Origin: Halomonas sp. SpR8 | Lineage (GTDB): Bacteria > Pseudomonadota > Gammaproteobacteria > Pseudomonadales > Halomonadaceae | DNA: 64,000 nt | NCBI RefSeq assembly: GCF_031010195.1 | Contig: NZ_JAUAMC010000012.1 | Span: forward strand, 1-64,000 | Direction: 5' to 3' | Part shown: in pieces, positions 62,930-64,000 of the stretch | Position numbering within the stretch: the first letter of the stretch is position 1 | Layout of the letters: every line of letters begins with the position of its first letter | Position numbers and translations under genes: made by a program | Notes under the pieces: model-generated | What the model saw: the letters and a program-made list of their open reading frames with translations, nothing else | The model's database searches: none | What the model was told of the DNA's origin: nothing

Positions 62930-63325
62930 CTATTTCATCGAATGAAAACCAATCAGGTTGCCTTCAGTGTCTTTAGCCAACGCGTAAAAACCGTGTTCAC
63001 CTATAGACGTTTTTTCCTGGAATATACTGCCACCATTTGCAGCCGCTCTGGTGGCCGGCAAAGCACAGTCGTCGCAGCCAAAATAAACCAAGGTCCCACC
63101 GCTACCAGGCGTAAAATCGTCCATTTTGACCAGCATTCCGCCTGCGCCGTAAGTACTCATTCCAGCGTCTTTATCCATGGGGAAGAACCACATATCCATC
63201 TCTATCTCAGGCGTTGGATTGGGCATGCGCTCAAGTTTGGTTTCAAGAACGGCCTCATAGAACGCTTTGGCTCGCGACATATCTTGCACGTAAATATCAA
63301 AATGAACGACTGGATTACTTATCAT
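62930..63325 (-). CDS. VOC-family (glyoxalase-like) protein
   Basis: The 131-residue protein of the VOC fold has NPVVHFDIYVQDMSRAKAFYEAVL at the start and FYALAKDTEGNLIGFHSMK at the end, with a Glu/His set compatible with a metal site. It is of the PA2721-like group described as a putative glyoxalase. Only 102 bases separate it from the AraC gene at the window edge, in the same direction. Confidence 0.88.
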   Translation of the reverse strand: MISNPVVHFDIYVQDMSRAKAFYEAVLETKLERMPNPTPEIEMDMWFFPMDKDAGMSTYGAGGMLVKMDDFTPGSGGTLVYFGCDDCALPATRAAANGGSIFQEKTSIGEHGFYALAKDTEGNLIGFHSMK

Positions 63326-63427
63326 CGAAAATCTCCTAGGGGTGGGTCATGTTGACGATAATCAGATGTATGTCCGGCCTCTGCCGTAGTAATGGCCGAT
63401 GGAATCCTTACTCATCGATATGGGAGA

Positions 63428-64000
63428 TTATCTGTCCTTGCAACCTGCTTGATTGGATAAATCGGACATTTGGCGCGAACGCCAGAAACCGGGAGAGTAA
63501 CCAGTCAAGGTGGAGAACTCGCGGATCATGTGAGCCTGATCGGCGTAGCCATGATCACCGGCGACAAGCGCGAAGCTTGTAGTGCCGCCAAGTACCTTGG
63601 GGAAGGTTTGCTGTAGCCGAAGAATACGGCCCAATCGTTTCGGAGACAGCCCCAATTCCTGCTCTGCAATGCGTTGCAATTGGCGGGTGGAGAAACCGGT
63701 AGTATGCGCGGCGCGGTCCACCGATCCGCCGCCCGCCAGAAGGGCTCTGGTTAGCCACAGGGCCCGGATATTGACACGCTCGGGCCGAAGCTCTGTAGAC
63801 ACGGCCTTAGACAGGAATTCCGCCTCGCGGAGGCCGAAGTACTTGTTCTCATCTCCGACATGGCTTTCGAAAAGGTCGTCCATAGTGGCCAAGGATGCCT
63901 CCTTGAAAGAAACTTCCATATTCCGCATTTGAAAAGCGGGAACCCTGATATATGCCGGGAGAAGGTGCGGCTGCAGCCTCACTCCGACCAGAGAAATCCG
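63428..64000 (-). CDS. AraC-family regulator, 5' part beyond the window
   Basis: The frame is open to the right edge. The visible 190 residues contain the end of a DUF6597-like ligand domain (VGVRLQPHLLPAYIRVPAFQM), a linker and an HTH_18 domain (AAHTTGFSTRQLQRIAEQELG, then AGDHGYADQAHMIREFSTLTG). An ATG at 63982 exists, but the upstream in-frame codons still match the family, so it is not the true start. It may control the VOC gene that follows. Confidence 0.8.
   Translation of the reverse strand, partial: RISLVGVRLQPHLLPAYIRVPAFQMRNMEVSFKEASLATMDDLFESHVGDENKYFGLREAEFLSKAVSTELRPERVNIRALWLTRALLAGGGSVDRAAHTTGFSTRQLQRIAEQELGLSPKRLGRILRLQQTFPKVLGGTTSFALVAGDHGYADQAHMIREFSTLTGYSPGFWRSRQMSDLSNQAGCKDR

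Noticed and set aside
62820-62936. Possible tail of a lost gene, reading ESFGNLLHEPIILVMGHELH on the minus strand
   Set aside because: The piece reads like a protein end, but it is under 40 codons, has no start and matches no family I can name with confidence.
1-64000. CRISPR arrays, tRNA or rRNA genes, prophage structural genes
   Set aside because: No regularly spaced repeats, cloverleaf-like segments, rRNA signatures or phage gene sets were seen anywhere in the window.

Overview
The window looks like a chromosomal stretch of a marine or halophilic gammaproteobacterium, most probably Halomonas-like (Halomonas/Vreelandella). This rests on the divergent ilvY-ilvC pair, a ModF-type double ABC ATPase, MntP, a TauABCD-type system and protein sequences that read as gammaproteobacterial. 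The genus is an inference. No tRNA, rRNA or CRISPR array was seen.

Left part (1-19.8 kb). After the tail of an IS30-type transposase come a periplasmic rhodanese and a sulfonate-type locus. The locus has a binding protein broken by a frameshift, an ATPase, a threonine-synthase-like PLP enzyme, a permease and a catalytically dead EAL-like protein, with a divergent TauD-like dioxygenase. Next are an RND efflux pair with a divergent AraC regulator, a PAS-GGDEF diguanylate cyclase, mntP behind a Fur-like palindrome, ilvY/ilvC and modF.

Middle part (19.8-40 kb). An ECF41-type sigma factor is co-directional with a secreted Rid protein and an AhpD-like carboxymuconolactone decarboxylase. A textbook ECF41 promoter lies upstream of the first gene. 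It is followed by many small regulator/target modules: imine-reductase-like enzyme + LysR; AraC/MFS; MerR/class IV aminotransferase; Bcr-type MFS; ArsR + two SRPBCC proteins; MmyB-like regulator/QacA-type MFS; wrbA + MFS/LysR; LysR/azoreductase; an SDR; and small TfoX, DUF1801 and truncated DUF899 genes. Several intergenic regions hold clear palindromic operators.

Right part (40-64 kb). This is accessory and mosaic: an AGE-family epimerase, a broken and an intact copy of a small tyrosine phosphatase, a ParE-toxin remnant, an aldo/keto reductase next to a gutted paralogue, a TonB-dependent receptor, and a scar joining a LysR fragment, an IS transposase fragment and a tandem repeat. Further regulator/oxidoreductase pairs follow, including TetR/aldo-keto reductase with three operator copies, then an SGNH hydrolase, GNATs, a SagB-like nitroreductase, a LysR lacking its HTH, VOC and GFA enzymes, a Crp-like regulator and an AraC gene cut by the right edge.

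Overall the window is core metabolism flanked by a dense set of electrophile, redox and drug-resistance modules, each with its own regulator, separated by gene remnants that mark repeated insertion and loss. The points most worth following are the ECF41 unit with its promoter, the atypical sulfonate locus, and the family of diverged gene fragments and the shared repeat near 42.0 and 60.1 kb.
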